62,634 nt of DNA from contig NZ_JAGMUO010000033.1 in the NCBI RefSeq assembly GCF_019049325.1, forward strand, positions 1 through 62,634, given 5' to 3'. How positions within the stretch are numbered: the stretch's first letter is position 1; each line of letters starts with the position of its first letter. The notes under the pieces were generated by a model. That model saw nothing but the letters and a program-made list of their open reading frames with translations, ran no database searches and was not told the origin of the DNA. Below, one piece after another: positions 1-9,488 of the stretch. The DNA is from Streptomyces sp. AC512_CC834 (GTDB taxonomy: Bacteria > Actinomycetota > Actinomycetes > Streptomycetales > Streptomycetaceae). A program made the position numbers and the translations under genes.

Positions 1-1426
1 ACGCGGTGCGGCGGATCATGGCCAGGTACATGGCGTCCGTGCCGTGCAGGTGGGGCCAGAGCTGGACGTCGGGTCCCTCGCCCAGGTCGGGCACGCCGGG
101 CAGCAGCGGCCGGGCGTCGAGCAGCTCGGTGCCGGGGTGCTGCTTGAGGACGTCCGCGACGACGGCGCGGGTCTCGGCGAGGTGCGGCGAGCAGGTCGCG
201 TAGGCGACGACGCCGCCGATCCGTACGGCCTCCAGGGCGCCCCGCAGCAGCCCGCGCTGGAGCGGGGCGAAGCCGTCCAGGTCCTCGGGGCGGCGCCGCC
301 AGCGCGCCTCGGGCCGGCGGCGCAGGGCGCCCAGGCCCGTGCACGGCACGTCGACCAGGACGCGGTCGAAGCTGCCGGGCCGCCACGCCGGGCGGGTGCC
401 GTCGGCGGCGATCACCTGGTACGGCCCCGGGTTGCCGTCCAGCGCCCTGGCCACGAGACCGGCGCGGTGCGGCTGCTTCTCGGAGGCGAGCAGGAAGGCG
501 CCCCGCTCGGCGGCGAGGGCGCCGAGGAGCGCGGCCTTGCCGCCGGGCCCCGCGCATCCGTCCAGCCAGCGCCAGTCCGGTCCGTCCAGGGGTGCGCCCG
601 CCAGGGCCAGGGCGACGAGCTGGCTGCCCTCGTCCTGCACCCCGGCGCGGTTCTCCCGTACGGCGTCGACGGCGCCCGGTTCGCCGCCCTCGCTCAGCCG
701 CACCGCGTACGGCGACCAGCGCCCCGGTACGGCGGCCTCCTCGCCGAGCAGTTCCTCGCGGGTGGCCCGGCCGGGCCGCGCGACGAGCGTGACCTCGGGG
801 CGTTCGTTGTCGGCGGCCAGCAGTTCCTCGATGCCGGCCCGGCCGCCGCCCAGCGAGTCCCACAGCGCGGAGACGACCCAGCGCGGGTGCGAGTGCACGA
901 CGGCCAGGTGGTCCTCGGGATCCTCGTCGTAGGGCGGGGCGACCCGCTCCACCCACCCGTCGAGATCGTCCCGCGCCACCTTGCGCAGCACGGCGTTGAC
1001 GAACTTGGCCCGCCCGTCCCCGAGCACGACCCGCGCCAGCTCGACGGAGGCGGAGACGGCGGCGTGACTCGGAATCCGCGTCCCGAGAAGCTGGTGCACG
1101 CCCAGGGCGAGCACGTCCAGCACGGGCGGGTCGACCTCGCGCAGCGGCCGGTCGACGCAGTCCGCGATGATCGCGTCGTACGTGCCCTGGCGGCGCAGCG
1201 TCCCGTACACCAGCTCGGTGGCGAGGGCCGCGTCCCGGGCGTCGAATCCCTCGGGGCCCTCCTTCTCGCGCGCCTTGCGCAGCAGCGGCGGCAGGACGAG
1301 GTTGGCGTACGCGTCCCGCTCGTCCACGGCCCTGAGCGCCTCGAAGGCGAGGATGCGGACGGGGTCCTTCTGGGGTCTGCGGTACGGCTTGCCGGGCTTG
1401 CGGGGACGACGGGGCTGCTCGCTCAC
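1..1426 (-). CDS. rsmB: 16S rRNA m5C967 methyltransferase RsmB (Sun), cut by left window edge
   Basis: SAM-dependent RNA methyltransferase that makes m5C967 in 16S rRNA. The reading frame is open to the left edge; 475 codons are visible, ending ...MIRRTA, so the stop is probably only a few bases outside. I chose the GTG start (MSEQPRRPRKPGKPYRR). The N-terminal ~150 residues form the NusB-like RNA-binding domain of this family. The C-terminal Rossmann domain shows the SAM motif CAGPGGKAALLG, the VPCTGLG motif with the first conserved Cys, and YATCSPH with the catalytic Cys. It lies 79 nt downstream of fmt on the same strand, the usual fmt-rsmB pairing. The family assignment is firm; only the exact 3' end is unseen. 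Confidence 0.93.
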   Translation of the reverse strand, partial: MSEQPRRPRKPGKPYRRPQKDPVRILAFEALRAVDERDAYANLVLPPLLRKAREKEGPEGFDARDAALATELVYGTLRRQGTYDAIIADCVDRPLREVDPPVLDVLALGVHQLLGTRIPSHAAVSASVELARVVLGDGRAKFVNAVLRKVARDDLDGWVERVAPPYDEDPEDHLAVVHSHPRWVVSALWDSLGGGRAGIEELLAADNERPEVTLVARPGRATREELLGEEAAVPGRWSPYAVRLSEGGEPGAVDAVRENRAGVQDEGSQLVALALAGAPLDGPDWRWLDGCAGPGGKAALLGALAAERGAFLLASEKQPHRAGLVARALDGNPGPYQVIAADGTRPAWRPGSFDRVLVDVPCTGLGALRRRPEARWRRRPEDLDGFAPLQRGLLRGALEAVRIGGVVAYATCSPHLAETRAVVADVLKQHPGTELLDARPLLPGVPDLGEGPDVQLWPHLHGTDAMYLAMIRRTA

Positions 1427-1505
1427 GAAAAGGTGCTCCGGGTGTGGGGTGACGTGCGCTCACCAGCGTACGCCGGACCGGTGAGCGGTGCTGCGAAGGC
1501 GCAGG

Positions 1506-2438
1506 TCAGTCGCCCAGCCGCGCCCCCTCGGTGATCCGCGCGCCGCGCGCCCAGTCCGCGGCCCGCATCGGCTTCTTGCCCTGCGCCTGCACCCACAGCA
1601 GCTCGACGGCGTACGAGCCGGTGCCGACGTACACGTTGTTCTTATGGGCGGCGAGCCGCCCCGGGGCGAGGTCGGTCCGGTCGGGCACGGGCACGGCATG
1701 CACGAGCTTGAGCCGCTCGCCCCGGAAGGTGGTCCAGGCGCCGGGGGCCGGGGTGCAGCCGCGCACCACCCGGTCCACCCGCAGCGCCGGGGCGGCCCAG
1801 TCGACCCGGGCGTCCTCGACGGTGATCTTCGGGGCGAGGGTGACGCCCTCGGACGGCTGCGGTACGGCGTCGAGGCTGCCGTCCTCGATGCCGTCCATGG
1901 TGGCCGCGAGCAGGCCCGCGCCGGCGAACGCCAGCCGGGTCAGCAGGTCGCCGCTGGTGTCGGTGGGGCGGACGGTCTCGGTGACCGTCCCGTAGACGGG
2001 GCCGGAGTCCAGGCCCTCCTCGATCAGGAAGGTGGACGCGCCGGTGATCTCGTCGCCCGCCATCACCGCGTGCTGCACGGGGGCGGCGCCGCGCCAGGCG
2101 GGCAGCAGGGAGAAGTGCAGGTTGACCCAGCCGCGGGCGGGCACGTCCAGGGCGACGCGGGGCAGCAGGGCTCCGTAGGCGACGACGGGGCAGCAGTCGG
2201 GCGCGATCTCGCGCAGCCGCTCCAGGAAGTCGGCCTCGCGCGGCTTCGCGGGCTTGAGTACCTCGATGCCCGCCTCCTCGGCCCGCTCGGCCACGGGCGA
2301 GGCGACCAGCCGGCGCCCACGCCCGGCGGGAGCGTCGGGTCGCGTGACGACGGCGGCCACCTCGTGGCGCCCGGAGGCGATCAGGGCGTCCAGGGCGGGA
2401 ACGGCGACCTCGGGGGTACCGGCGAAGACGAGCTTCAT
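1506..2438 (-). CDS. fmt: Methionyl-tRNA formyltransferase
   Basis: Transfers a formyl group from 10-formyl-THF to Met-tRNAfMet so that it can serve as initiator. The 310 residues match the family length. [19 protein letters not shown] is the classic N-terminus. The [15 protein letters not shown] stretch carries the folate-binding and catalytic HxSLLPxxRG signature, and the C-terminal OB-fold (about residues 205-310) is complete. ATG start. It is cotranscribed with rsmB downstream and diverges from the HTH protein across a 314-nt intergenic region. Confidence 0.97.
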   Translation of the reverse strand: MKLVFAGTPEVAVPALDALIASGRHEVAAVVTRPDAPAGRGRRLVASPVAERAEEAGIEVLKPAKPREADFLERLREIAPDCCPVVAYGALLPRVALDVPARGWVNLHFSLLPAWRGAAPVQHAVMAGDEITGASTFLIEEGLDSGPVYGTVTETVRPTDTSGDLLTRLAFAGAGLLAATMDGIEDGSLDAVPQPSEGVTLAPKITVEDARVDWAAPALRVDRVVRGCTPAPGAWTTFRGERLKLVHAVPVPDRTDLAPGRLAAHKNNVYVGTGSYAVELLWVQAQGKKPMRAADWARGARITEGARLGD

Positions 2439-2690
2439 GGGTGGGACGGGCCTCTCGGGCGGGGGTGGTTGCTGGGCAGCGCACCAGTCTACGAGCCGTC
2501 AACCGACGGAAAGCCGCCGACGGTGCGGCACCACCACGGGAGAGAGCTCAGCCTCTCGACCGACTGGAAACCGGGTGGTGCGCGGGTGGGAGACCCCCCA
2601 TGGGGCCGCAGGCCGAGGGGGGCGCACAACCACACCCCCACGCCCCCACCCCGTGACCCGCGGAGCGCCCACGCGTTGGTCAAGGAAGAG

Positions 2691-2719
2691 TTGACACACC
2701 GGGCCGCCCGCGCGGCCCG
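2691..2719 (+). promoter_or_regulatory. Candidate -35 (TTGACA) with adjoining palindrome, in the fmt/HTH intergenic region
   Basis: The 2439-2752 gap separates divergent genes and holds no coding sequence I can support. Its clearest signals are a consensus TTGACA at 2691-2696 reading towards the plus-strand gene, and a perfect 8-bp inverted repeat directly after it at 2700-2719 (CGGGCCGC, 4-nt loop, GCGGCCCG). The repeat sits where the -35/-10 spacer would be. No good -10 follows at 17-18 nt, so promoter function is uncertain. The palindrome could be an operator, possibly for the HTH protein itself. Confidence 0.35.
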
Positions 2720-2752
2720 ATTCCTTTCAACGCCGGTTCGAGAGGCTTGTTC

Positions 2753-3319
2753 ATGGCCGACCACGCAACCCACGACGCCCAGGCTCGGGCCAGCCTGCAC
2801 TTGCTGGTGCGGGACATCGAGCGGGTCCGCCGGCAGGTGGACGCACTGCGCACCCTCACCGCCCAGTTGGGCAACGTCTACCGTCCGCGCCGCTCCGGCC
2901 CCTCCACGGGCTTCGTCGTCTACGGACGCGCTCCCGCCCCGACGGTCCGTCTCGCCCAGGAGCTGCGGGACAGTGTCGAGACCCTGGTCACGGCCGCCGT
3001 GGACTTCGACCGTTCGCTCGGCTTCTCGTGGGACGCGGTGGGCTCCGCGCTCGGCGTCACCAAGCAGGCGGTGCACCGGCGCTACGGCGCCCGCCGCACC
3101 GCTGCCCAGACGGCGTCGTCCGCCGCCGGGACCCCCGAGCACACCCCCGAGCACACCCCGGAGCCGACGGGCACCCGCGCGGTCAACGTGGGCCCGGGCC
3201 TTCCCTCCGTGCCCACGGTCCCGGCGGCCCGTGCCATGCCGACCCAGCCGACGTCGGGCAGTCCGGCCCTGCGCGAGGAGGTCCGCCCGACGGCCTTCCC
3301 CGGCCCGCGCAACGGCTGA
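2753..3319 (+). CDS. Helix-turn-helix protein of unknown target
   Basis: A protein of 188 residues. ATG 2753 is chosen over TTG 2747 because GAGAGG (2740-2745) lies 7 nt before it. Residues 10-45 are helical and possibly coiled coil ([21 protein letters not shown]). Residues about 92-111 ([20 protein letters not shown]) look like a homeodomain-like HTH, as in proteins that decide whether a site is bound by position-specific contacts. The C-terminal ~70 residues are Pro/Thr-rich and probably disordered. It is conserved in Streptomyces between fmt and priA as far as I recall. It may be a DNA-binding regulator; its target is unknown. Confidence 0.8.
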   Translation: MADHATHDAQARASLHLLVRDIERVRRQVDALRTLTAQLGNVYRPRRSGPSTGFVVYGRAPAPTVRLAQELRDSVETLVTAAVDFDRSLGFSWDAVGSALGVTKQAVHRRYGARRTAAQTASSAAGTPEHTPEHTPEPTGTRAVNVGPGLPSVPTVPAARAMPTQPTSGSPALREEVRPTAFPGPRNG

Positions 3320-3349
3320 ACCGCGGCGGCCGAACCGCGACGCCACGAC

Positions 3350-3392
3350 GGCCCTCCGCCCACCCGGCTCCCCTCCGGGAAGGCGGAGGGCC
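3350..3392. terminator. Bidirectional hairpin between convergent HTH gene and priA
   Basis: GGCCCTCCGCC (3350-3360) pairs perfectly with GGCGGAGGGCC (3382-3392). Part of the 21-nt loop (CCCGG...CCGGG) can pair as well. It lies between two converging stop codons and has no U-tract, which is common for actinomycete terminators. Confidence 0.7.
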
Positions 3393-3413
3393 GCGGCGTG
3401 TCCGCCCGTCGTC

Positions 3414-5564
3414 TCACCCGATGTCGGGCGGATCGATCCGCACCCACACCGCCGCATCGCTCCCCCGCACGGTCCGCGCCGCCCGAGCGGCCTTCAGCGC
3501 ACCGGCCAGCGCCGCTCCGCGCCCCGGCGGCACCCGGACCAGCGCCCGCTCCCAGTGCTCCCCCGGCGGCGGCGCCCCCGCCCGCCGCGGCCGCCCCGGC
3601 GGCGTGACCGGCAGGGGCACCGGGCCGAGTACCTCCGCCTCCCGCGGCAGTTCGACGGCGCCGAGGAAGCCGGCCACCGCCTCCGGCGGCCCCGCCACGG
3701 CCGCCATCCGCGACACCGGCGGAAAGCCCAGCTCGTCCCGTTCGGCCAGCTCCCGCACCGCGTGGCCGACGGGGTCCCAGCGCACCAGCGCCTGCACCGG
3801 CCGCAGGGTCGGCTCGGCGACCGCGACGACGGTGCCCCCGGCGCTCTGCGGGCGTACCAGGGCGGCGGCGGCCAGCCAGCGCCGCAGCGCGTCCTCGCCG
3901 GCGCGCAGGTCGGGCCGCCCGAGCATCGCCCAGCCGTCGAGCAACAGCGCCGCCGTGTAACCGCCCTCGGCGACGGGCTCGGCCCCCGGGGTGCTGACCA
4001 CCAGCGCGGGGGCCTCGGACACGGTGTCCAGCACCTGCTCGCGCCCGGAGGTGCGCACCGGCACGGCGGGGAAGGCACGCCCCAGCTCCTCCGCGGTGCG
4101 CCGGGCGCCCACGACCTGCGCGCGCAGCCGGAAGGCCCCGCACTCCGGGCAGTGCCAGGAGCCCTCCTCGCGCCCGCACCAGCCGCAGCGCAGCGCGGAC
4201 CCGGACTCCTGCCCCTCCAGCGGACCCGAGCAGTGCCGGCACCGCGCGGGCGTACGGCACGCCGCGCACGCCATCCGGGGTACGTAGCCCCGCCGGGGCA
4301 CCTGCACGAGCACCGGTCCGAGCCGCAGTCCGTCCCTGACGGCCTGCCAGGCGAGGGTCGGCAGCCGGGCGGCGCGGGCGGCCTCGTCCCGGGCCAGGTC
4401 CTGGTCGCCCACGGTCCGGACCAGCGGGGCGGCGGCCCGCACCTGCTCCCGGGCGGCGACCAGCGGCCGGGCCCAGCCCGTCTCCACGAGCTGGGCGGCC
4501 TCCACGGTGCAGCTCCAGCCGCCCAGCAGGAAGGCGCACCGGTCCTGGGCGGCACGCAGCAGCAGCACCTCGCGCGCGTGCGGCTGCGGGGCGTGCGGCT
4601 CGCTGTGGCTGTCGTCGCCGTCGTCCCACAGGGCGACCAGGCCGAGGTCCCGCACCGGCGCGAACATGGCGGCCCGGGTCCCGACGACGGCCCGTACGGC
4701 CCCGCGGCGCACCGCGAGCCACTGCGCGTACCGCTTCTCGGGTCCCGCGTCGGCGGTGAGCACCGCGTGCCGTCCCTCGCCCAGCAGGGCCGTCAGCGCG
4801 GCGTCGGCGCGGGCGACCGCCCTGCCGTCCGGCAGGACGACGAGCGCGCCCCGGCCGGAGGCCAGCGTCGCCGCCACGGCCCGCGCGAGCTCCTCGCTCC
4901 ACCGCGGTCCCGGCAACGCGTTCCACACCGCGCGCGGCGCACCGCCCGAGGCCAGGGCCGCCACGAAGGCGGCCCCCTGCTCGTACCGCGCCCAGGTACC
5001 CGGCTCGGGTACCGGCGGCGGGGGCAGCGGGTCGGCCGACGCCCGCTTCTCGGCGCGCGCGTTGCGCGGCGGTACGGCGAGCTGGAGCACGTCGGCGAGG
5101 CTGCCCGCGTACCGGTCGGCGACCGCCCGGGTGAGTCCCAGCAGCTCCTGGTCGAGGATCCGCTCGGGCGAGACGACCTGGGCCAGCGCGGCCAGGGGAC
5201 CTGCGTAGTCGGACTCGGCGAGCCGCTCGATCAGGAACCCGTCGACGAGTCCGCCGCCCTCGCGGCGCCCGTCCCGCACCCGGTTCCGTCCGGCCCCGAA
5301 CCGCACCCGCACCCGCACGCCGGGCTGGGCGTCGGCGTCGAGTTCCTCGGGCACGGCGTAGTCGAAGTACCGGTCGAGGTGGAGTACGCCCTTGTCGACC
5401 AGCACGCGGGCGACCGGCAGCTCCTTGGCGAGCGCGGCTCCGCGCCAGGTCCGGGGTTTGGCCCGCGGGGTCTTCGCCTTGCGCACACTCTCCCGGATGA
5501 GCGCGAGCTGCTCGGGCGGCGCGTCCTGCGCGCCGCCCTCCGCCGGTCCGTTCTCGCTGCTCAC
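3414..5564 (-). CDS. priA: Primosomal protein N' (PriA), helicase motifs degenerate
   Basis: A PriA homologue of replication restart, 716 residues from GTG 5564 (MSSENGPAEGG); the frame is open further upstream but that extension is low-complexity. The N-terminal 3'-DNA-binding domain is present (LDRYFDYAVPEELDADAQPGVRVRVRFG), and the paired zinc-binding cysteines are intact (CAACRTPARCRHCSGPL, CGWCGREEGSWHCPECG). Where E. coli PriA has Walker A GVTGSGKT this protein reads NALPGPRWSEEL, and where it has the DEEH box it reads WDDGDDSHSEP. ATP-driven unwinding is therefore unlikely, as known for actinobacterial PriA proteins. Convergent with the HTH gene; metK ends 133 nt upstream. Confidence 0.92.
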   Translation of the reverse strand: MSSENGPAEGGAQDAPPEQLALIRESVRKAKTPRAKPRTWRGAALAKELPVARVLVDKGVLHLDRYFDYAVPEELDADAQPGVRVRVRFGAGRNRVRDGRREGGGLVDGFLIERLAESDYAGPLAALAQVVSPERILDQELLGLTRAVADRYAGSLADVLQLAVPPRNARAEKRASADPLPPPPVPEPGTWARYEQGAAFVAALASGGAPRAVWNALPGPRWSEELARAVAATLASGRGALVVLPDGRAVARADAALTALLGEGRHAVLTADAGPEKRYAQWLAVRRGAVRAVVGTRAAMFAPVRDLGLVALWDDGDDSHSEPHAPQPHAREVLLLRAAQDRCAFLLGGWSCTVEAAQLVETGWARPLVAAREQVRAAAPLVRTVGDQDLARDEAARAARLPTLAWQAVRDGLRLGPVLVQVPRRGYVPRMACAACRTPARCRHCSGPLEGQESGSALRCGWCGREEGSWHCPECGAFRLRAQVVGARRTAEELGRAFPAVPVRTSGREQVLDTVSEAPALVVSTPGAEPVAEGGYTAALLLDGWAMLGRPDLRAGEDALRRWLAAAALVRPQSAGGTVVAVAEPTLRPVQALVRWDPVGHAVRELAERDELGFPPVSRMAAVAGPPEAVAGFLGAVELPREAEVLGPVPLPVTPPGRPRRAGAPPPGEHWERALVRVPPGRGAALAGALKAARAARTVRGSDAAVWVRIDPPDIG

Positions 5565-5631
5565 GCCTGCATTCTCGCAAAGACCACTGACAACTCCCCC
5601 GAGCGGATTGGGGACCGGGCGCCGGACACGC

Positions 5632-5673
5632 CGAGGCCCGGCGCCCCTTCGGCTTCGGGGGCGCCGGGCCTCG
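5632..5673 (-). terminator. Terminator downstream of metK
   Basis: A perfect 16-bp stem, CGAGGCCCGGCGCCCC (5632-5647) with GGGGCGCCGGGCCTCG (5658-5673), and a 10-nt loop. It lies 25 nt after the metK stop on the minus strand and before priA. Confidence 0.85.
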
Positions 5674-5697
5674 TACGTACCGTCGGGCGGGTGTGCC

Positions 5698-6921
5698 CTA
5701 CAGGCCCGCCGCCTGCCGCAGAGCGTCCACGCGGTCGGTGCGCTCCCAGGTGAAGTCGGGCAGCTCACGGCCGAAGTGGCCGTAGGCCGCGGTCTGGGCG
5801 TAGATCGGGCGGAGCAGGTCGAGGTCGCGGATGATGGCGGCCGGGCGGAGGTCGAAGACCTCGTCGATCGCCTTCTCGATCTTCTCGGTGTCGATCTTGG
5901 CGGTGCCGAAGGTCTCCACGAACAGGCCGACCGGTTCGGCCTTGCCGATGGCGTAGGCCACCTGGACCTCGCAGCGGGCGGCCAGGCCCGCGGCGACGAC
6001 GTTCTTGGCGACCCAGCGCATCGCGTAGGCGGCGGAGCGGTCGACCTTGGACGGGTCCTTGCCGGAGAAGGCGCCGCCGCCGTGGCGGGCCATGCCGCCG
6101 TAGGTGTCGATGATGATCTTGCGGCCGGTCAGACCGGCGTCGCCCATCGGGCCGCCGATCTCGAAGCGGCCGGTCGGGTTGACCAGGAGACGGTAGTTCT
6201 CCGTGTCGAGCTTGATGCCGTCGTCGAGGAGCGCCTTCAGCTCCGGCTCGACGACGAATTCCTTGATGTCGGGGGCCAGCAGCGACTCCAGGTCGATGTC
6301 GCTCGCGTGCTGGGAGGAGACGACGACCGTGTCGAGGCGGACGGCCTTGTCGCCGTCGTACTCGATGGTGACCTGCGTCTTGCCGTCCGGGCGCAGGTAG
6401 GGGATCGTGCCGTTCTTGCGGACCTCGGACAGGCGCTTGGACAGACGGTGCGCGAGGAAGACCGGCAGCGGCATCAGCGTCGGCGTCTCGTCGGACGCGT
6501 AGCCGAACATCAGGCCCTGGTCACCGGCGCCCTGCCGGTCCAGCGCGTCGCTGTCGTCGCCCGCGGCGACACCCCCGACCCGGCTCTCGTAGGCCGTGTC
6601 GACGCCCTGCGCGATGTCCGGGGACTGGGCGCCGATCGAGACGGAGACACCGCAGGAGGCGCCGTCGAAGCCCTTCTTGGAGGAGTCGTAGCCGATCTCC
6701 AGGATCTTGCCGCGGACGAGCGTGGCGATGTCCGCGTAGGCCTTGGTCGTCACTTCGCCGGCGACGTGCACCAGACCGGTGGTGATCAGGGTTTCGACGG
6801 CGACCCGGGAGGTCGGGTCCACACGCAGAAGCGCGTCGAGAATGGTGTCGCTGATCTGGTCAGCGATCTTGTCGGGGTGACCTTCGGTCACGGACTCCGA
6901 GGTGAACAGGCGACGGGACAC
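5698..6921 (-). CDS. metK: S-adenosylmethionine synthetase
   Basis: Forms SAM from methionine and ATP in the cytoplasm. 407 residues from GTG 6921 ([22 protein letters not shown]), chosen because AGGGAG precedes it and because the family starts here; the frame extends 21 codons further upstream without homology. Visible motifs are GHPDK (ATP/methionine site), [28 protein letters not shown] (phosphate loop) and the C-terminal YGHFGR. It has its own 240-nt upstream region after the coaBC terminator and a strong terminator downstream, so it is probably monocistronic. Confidence 0.97.
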   Translation of the reverse strand: MSRRLFTSESVTEGHPDKIADQISDTILDALLRVDPTSRVAVETLITTGLVHVAGEVTTKAYADIATLVRGKILEIGYDSSKKGFDGASCGVSVSIGAQSPDIAQGVDTAYESRVGGVAAGDDSDALDRQGAGDQGLMFGYASDETPTLMPLPVFLAHRLSKRLSEVRKNGTIPYLRPDGKTQVTIEYDGDKAVRLDTVVVSSQHASDIDLESLLAPDIKEFVVEPELKALLDDGIKLDTENYRLLVNPTGRFEIGGPMGDAGLTGRKIIIDTYGGMARHGGGAFSGKDPSKVDRSAAYAMRWVAKNVVAAGLAARCEVQVAYAIGKAEPVGLFVETFGTAKIDTEKIEKAIDEVFDLRPAAIIRDLDLLRPIYAQTAAYGHFGRELPDFTWERTDRVDALRQAAGL

Positions 6922-7110
6922 AACGCTCCCTGGGGTTGCAGCGGCTGCTGGCTGATCATTGGTGGACGGCACGGGGAGCTGCACCCGGCGACGTCCGAGA
7001 ACAGTTTATCGGTCGGACTCTGCCACGGGCCCACCTGTCTCAGCTCTCGGGAGGGCTGTGACCTGCGGCACGGGCATTCTGCCCAGAACGAGGCGCCCTT
7101 GGCCAGGGTC

Positions 7111-7148
7111 GCCACGCTCCAATGCGCGGGGTTCGCGAGGAGCGTGGC
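7111..7148 (-). terminator. Terminator downstream of coaBC
   Basis: Arms GCCACGCTCC (7111-7120) and GGAGCGTGGC (7139-7148) pair perfectly over 10 bp, with an 18-nt GC-rich loop that can pair further. It follows the coaBC stop by 13 nt on the minus strand. A separate perfect palindrome, TGAATGA-G-TCATTCA (7150-7164), overlaps the coaBC stop codon itself. Confidence 0.7.
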
Positions 7149-7161
7149 ATGAATGAGTCAT

Positions 7162-8364
7162 TCAGCCGAGCCGCTGCGCCACGAGGTCCCACACCGTTTC
7201 GGCCAGGGCTTCCTTCGGGCCGTGGGCCACCGGGGTCTCGCTGCCGTCGGCGCCCAGGACCACCGCCTCGTTCTCCTCCGAGCCGAAGGTCTTGCGCTCC
7301 CCCACCTCGTTCACCACGAGGAGGTCGCAGCCCTTCCGCTTCAGCTTGGCCCGGCCGTTGGCCAGGACGTCGTCCGTCTCGGCGGCGAAGCCGACGATCA
7401 CCTGACCGGAGCGGGCCCGGGTCCCGGAGATCTCCGCGAGGACGTCCGGGTTGCGCACCAGGGTGATCGGCTCGGGTTCCTGGTCGTCCTTCTTCTTGAT
7501 CTTCCCGGTGGCGTACGTCGCGGGTCGGAAATCGGCCACCGCCGCGGCCATGACGACGGCGTCGGCGTCCGCCGCGGCCCGCAGCATCGCCTCGCGCAGC
7601 TCCACCGCCGTACCCACCGGCACCACGTCCACGCCGGCCGGACCGGGCAGTGACGCGTTCGCCGCGACCAGGGTGACGCGGGCGCCGCGGGCGGCGGCGG
7701 TGCGGGCGAGGGCGTAGCCCTGCTTGCCGGAGGAGCGGTTGCCGAGGAAGCGGACCGGGTCGAGGGGCTCCCGGGTGCCGCCGGCGCTGACGACGACATG
7801 GCGTCCGGCGAGGTCGGGCTCCCGCACTCCGCGGGCGAGGACCCGGCGGCAGACCTCGAAGATCTCGCCGGGGTCGGGCAGCCGGCCCTTGCCGGTGTCG
7901 ACGCCGGTGAGGCGGCCGACGGCGGGCTCGATGACGACGGCGCCGCGGCGGCGCAGCGTCGCCACGTTCTCCCGGGTGGCCGGGTGCTCCCACATCTCGG
8001 TGTGCATGGCGGGGGCGAAGACGACCGGGCAGCGGGCCGTGAGCAGCGTGTTGGTGAGGAGGTCGTCGGCCAGCCCGTGGGCCGCCTTGGCGAGCATGTC
8101 GGCGGTGGCCGGCGCGACGACGACCAGGTCGGCGTGCTGGCCGATGCGCACGTGCGGGACCTCGTGCACGTCGTCCCACACCTCGGTCGACACGGGGTTG
8201 CCGGACAGGGCGGACCAGGTGGCGGCGCCGACGAAGTGCAGTGCGGAGGCGGTGGGGACGACCCGGACCTCGTGGCCGGACTCCGTGAGTCTGCGCAGCA
8301 GCTCACAGGCCTTGTACGCGGCGATGCCGCCGCTGACCCCCAGAACGACCTTGGGCTTGTCCAC
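7162..8364 (-). CDS. coaBC: Bifunctional phosphopantothenoylcysteine decarboxylase / phosphopantothenate-cysteine ligase
   Basis: Two steps of coenzyme A synthesis in one chain of 400 residues. GTG 8364 is preceded by GGGGAGAGAC, and the protein starts MDKPKVVLGVSGGIAAYKA. The N-terminal CoaC flavoprotein has SGGIAAYK, the catalytic-His region VPHVRIGQHADLVVVAPATA, and PAMHTEMW where many families read PAMNxxMW. The C-terminal CoaB ligase begins near VVSAGGTREPLDPVRFLGNRSSGKQG and carries the nucleotide-binding VKxKK-like segment (KIKKKDDQEPEPI). Same strand as rpoZ and gmk, a common actinobacterial cluster. Confidence 0.95.
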   Translation of the reverse strand: MDKPKVVLGVSGGIAAYKACELLRRLTESGHEVRVVPTASALHFVGAATWSALSGNPVSTEVWDDVHEVPHVRIGQHADLVVVAPATADMLAKAAHGLADDLLTNTLLTARCPVVFAPAMHTEMWEHPATRENVATLRRRGAVVIEPAVGRLTGVDTGKGRLPDPGEIFEVCRRVLARGVREPDLAGRHVVVSAGGTREPLDPVRFLGNRSSGKQGYALARTAAARGARVTLVAANASLPGPAGVDVVPVGTAVELREAMLRAAADADAVVMAAAVADFRPATYATGKIKKKDDQEPEPITLVRNPDVLAEISGTRARSGQVIVGFAAETDDVLANGRAKLKRKGCDLLVVNEVGERKTFGSEENEAVVLGADGSETPVAHGPKEALAETVWDLVAQRLG

Positions 8365-8432
8365 CGTCTCTCCCCGGCTCGGATGACGCGCTCGGATATC
8401 GCGCTCGGACAGCGCGTACGACCCATCACACA

Positions 8433-8467
8433 CCACAGGCCCGGCAGTCGGACTGCCGGGCCTGTGG
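8433..8467. terminator. Strong hairpin between rpoZ and coaBC
   Basis: A perfect 17-bp inverted repeat, CCACAGGCCCGGCAGTC then GACTGCCGGGCCTGTGG, with one central base (the innermost pairs must open to form a loop). It lies 56 nt past the rpoZ stop and just upstream of coaBC on the minus strand, so coaBC may need its own promoter or depend on readthrough. Confidence 0.8.
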
Positions 8468-8522
8468 AAAAGTCAGCGTAAGGCTGAAGATATTACCGCC
8501 GATACTGCCGATGCTGCCGGTA

Positions 8523-8795
8523 TTACTGCGCCGGACCCTCGATGGCCTCGGAGGTCAGCAGCCCCGCGTTGATCTCGCGCAGGGAGATCGAGAGCGGCTT
8601 CTCGTGGACGTGGGTGTCGACGAGCGGACCGACGTATTCGAGGAGGCCCTCGCCGAGCTGCGAGTAGTACGCGTTGATCTGGCGGGCCCGCTTGGCCGCG
8701 TAGATCACGAGGCTGTACTTCGAGTCCGTGGCCTCGAGGAGCTCGTCGATCGGCGGGTTGATGATGCCCTCGGGCGCGGAGATGGAAGAGGACAC
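8523..8795 (-). CDS. rpoZ: RNA polymerase omega subunit
   Basis: A 90-residue omega subunit that assists assembly of core RNA polymerase; in other bacteria it contributes to the ppGpp response. [41 protein letters not shown] carries the conserved IDxLL...[17 protein letters not shown] region. ATG start. The gene lies 62 nt after gmk, the usual gmk-rpoZ-coaBC order. Confidence 0.97.
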   Translation of the reverse strand: MSSSISAPEGIINPPIDELLEATDSKYSLVIYAAKRARQINAYYSQLGEGLLEYVGPLVDTHVHEKPLSISLREINAGLLTSEAIEGPAQ

Positions 8796-8857
8796 GCTCT
8801 ACCTTCCGATGGATGGGAAAGATGAAGTCGGGATGATCGCAGGATGACCAGTAACGA

Positions 8858-9451
8858 TCACACCACGTTCGTCAAGGCTAGCAGCTCGCGAGCCACGTCC
8901 TCGACGGAGGTGTTCACCAGGGTCTGGTCGAACTCCGACTCGGCCGCCAGCTCGACCCTGGCCGCGGCGAGGCGGCGCTCGATCACCTCCGGCGGTTCGG
9001 TGCCCCGGCCGGTGAGCCTGCGCACCAGCTCCTCCCAGGAGGGCGGGGCCAGGAACACCAGCCGGGCCTCGGGCATGGACGCGCGGACCTGCCGCGCACC
9101 CTGGAGGTCGATCTCCAGGAGCACCGGCTCACCGGCGTCCAGGCGCTCCAGCACGGCCGTACGCGGCGTGCCGTAGCGGTTGCCGGCGAACTCGGCCCAC
9201 TCCAGCAGCTCACCGTTGGCGATCAGCTTGTCCATCTCCTCGTCGGTGACGAAGAAGTAGTGGACACCGTGCCGCTCGCCGGGGCGGGGCCTGCGGGTCG
9301 TCGCCGAGACCGACAGCCATACCTCGGGGTGTTCCTTGCGCATATGGGCGACGACCGTGCTCTTGCCGACCCCCGAGGGGCCGGAGAGCACGGTCAGCCG
9401 CGGACGTGCGTCCGGGGGTACGGGGGGTGTCCCCCGGGGTGTTGCAGCCAT
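8858..9451 (-). CDS. gmk: Guanylate kinase
   Basis: Phosphorylates GMP to GDP. 197 residues with P-loop [10 protein letters not shown] near residue 25, the GMP-binding [18 protein letters not shown] segment, [13 protein letters not shown], and the lid [17 protein letters not shown]. The short N-terminal extension ([17 protein letters not shown]) is typical of actinobacterial forms. It starts 37 nt after the sIHF stop and probably shares its transcript. Confidence 0.96.
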   Translation of the reverse strand: MAATPRGTPPVPPDARPRLTVLSGPSGVGKSTVVAHMRKEHPEVWLSVSATTRRPRPGERHGVHYFFVTDEEMDKLIANGELLEWAEFAGNRYGTPRTAVLERLDAGEPVLLEIDLQGARQVRASMPEARLVFLAPPSWEELVRRLTGRGTEPPEVIERRLAAARVELAAESEFDQTLVNTSVEDVARELLALTNVV

Positions 9452-9488
9452 GCAGCGATTATTCCAGCAATCCCGGAGTGGTCCGGAC

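Noticed and set aside
1488..5753. Very long open frame (1421 codons) on the plus strand
   Set aside because: Antisense shadow of fmt and priA caused by high GC; composition Arg/Gly/Pro-rich with no family match, and it crosses a gene and several terminators.
6922..7110. SAM riboswitch in front of metK
   Set aside because: The leader was read for SAM-I, SAM-II and SAM-IV cores by eye; no matching core helices or conserved strings found. A covariance search would settle it.
7150..7164. Perfect palindrome TGAATGA-G-TCATTCA as an operator
   Set aside because: It overlaps the coaBC stop and lies before a terminator, not at a promoter; no known regulator site matches.
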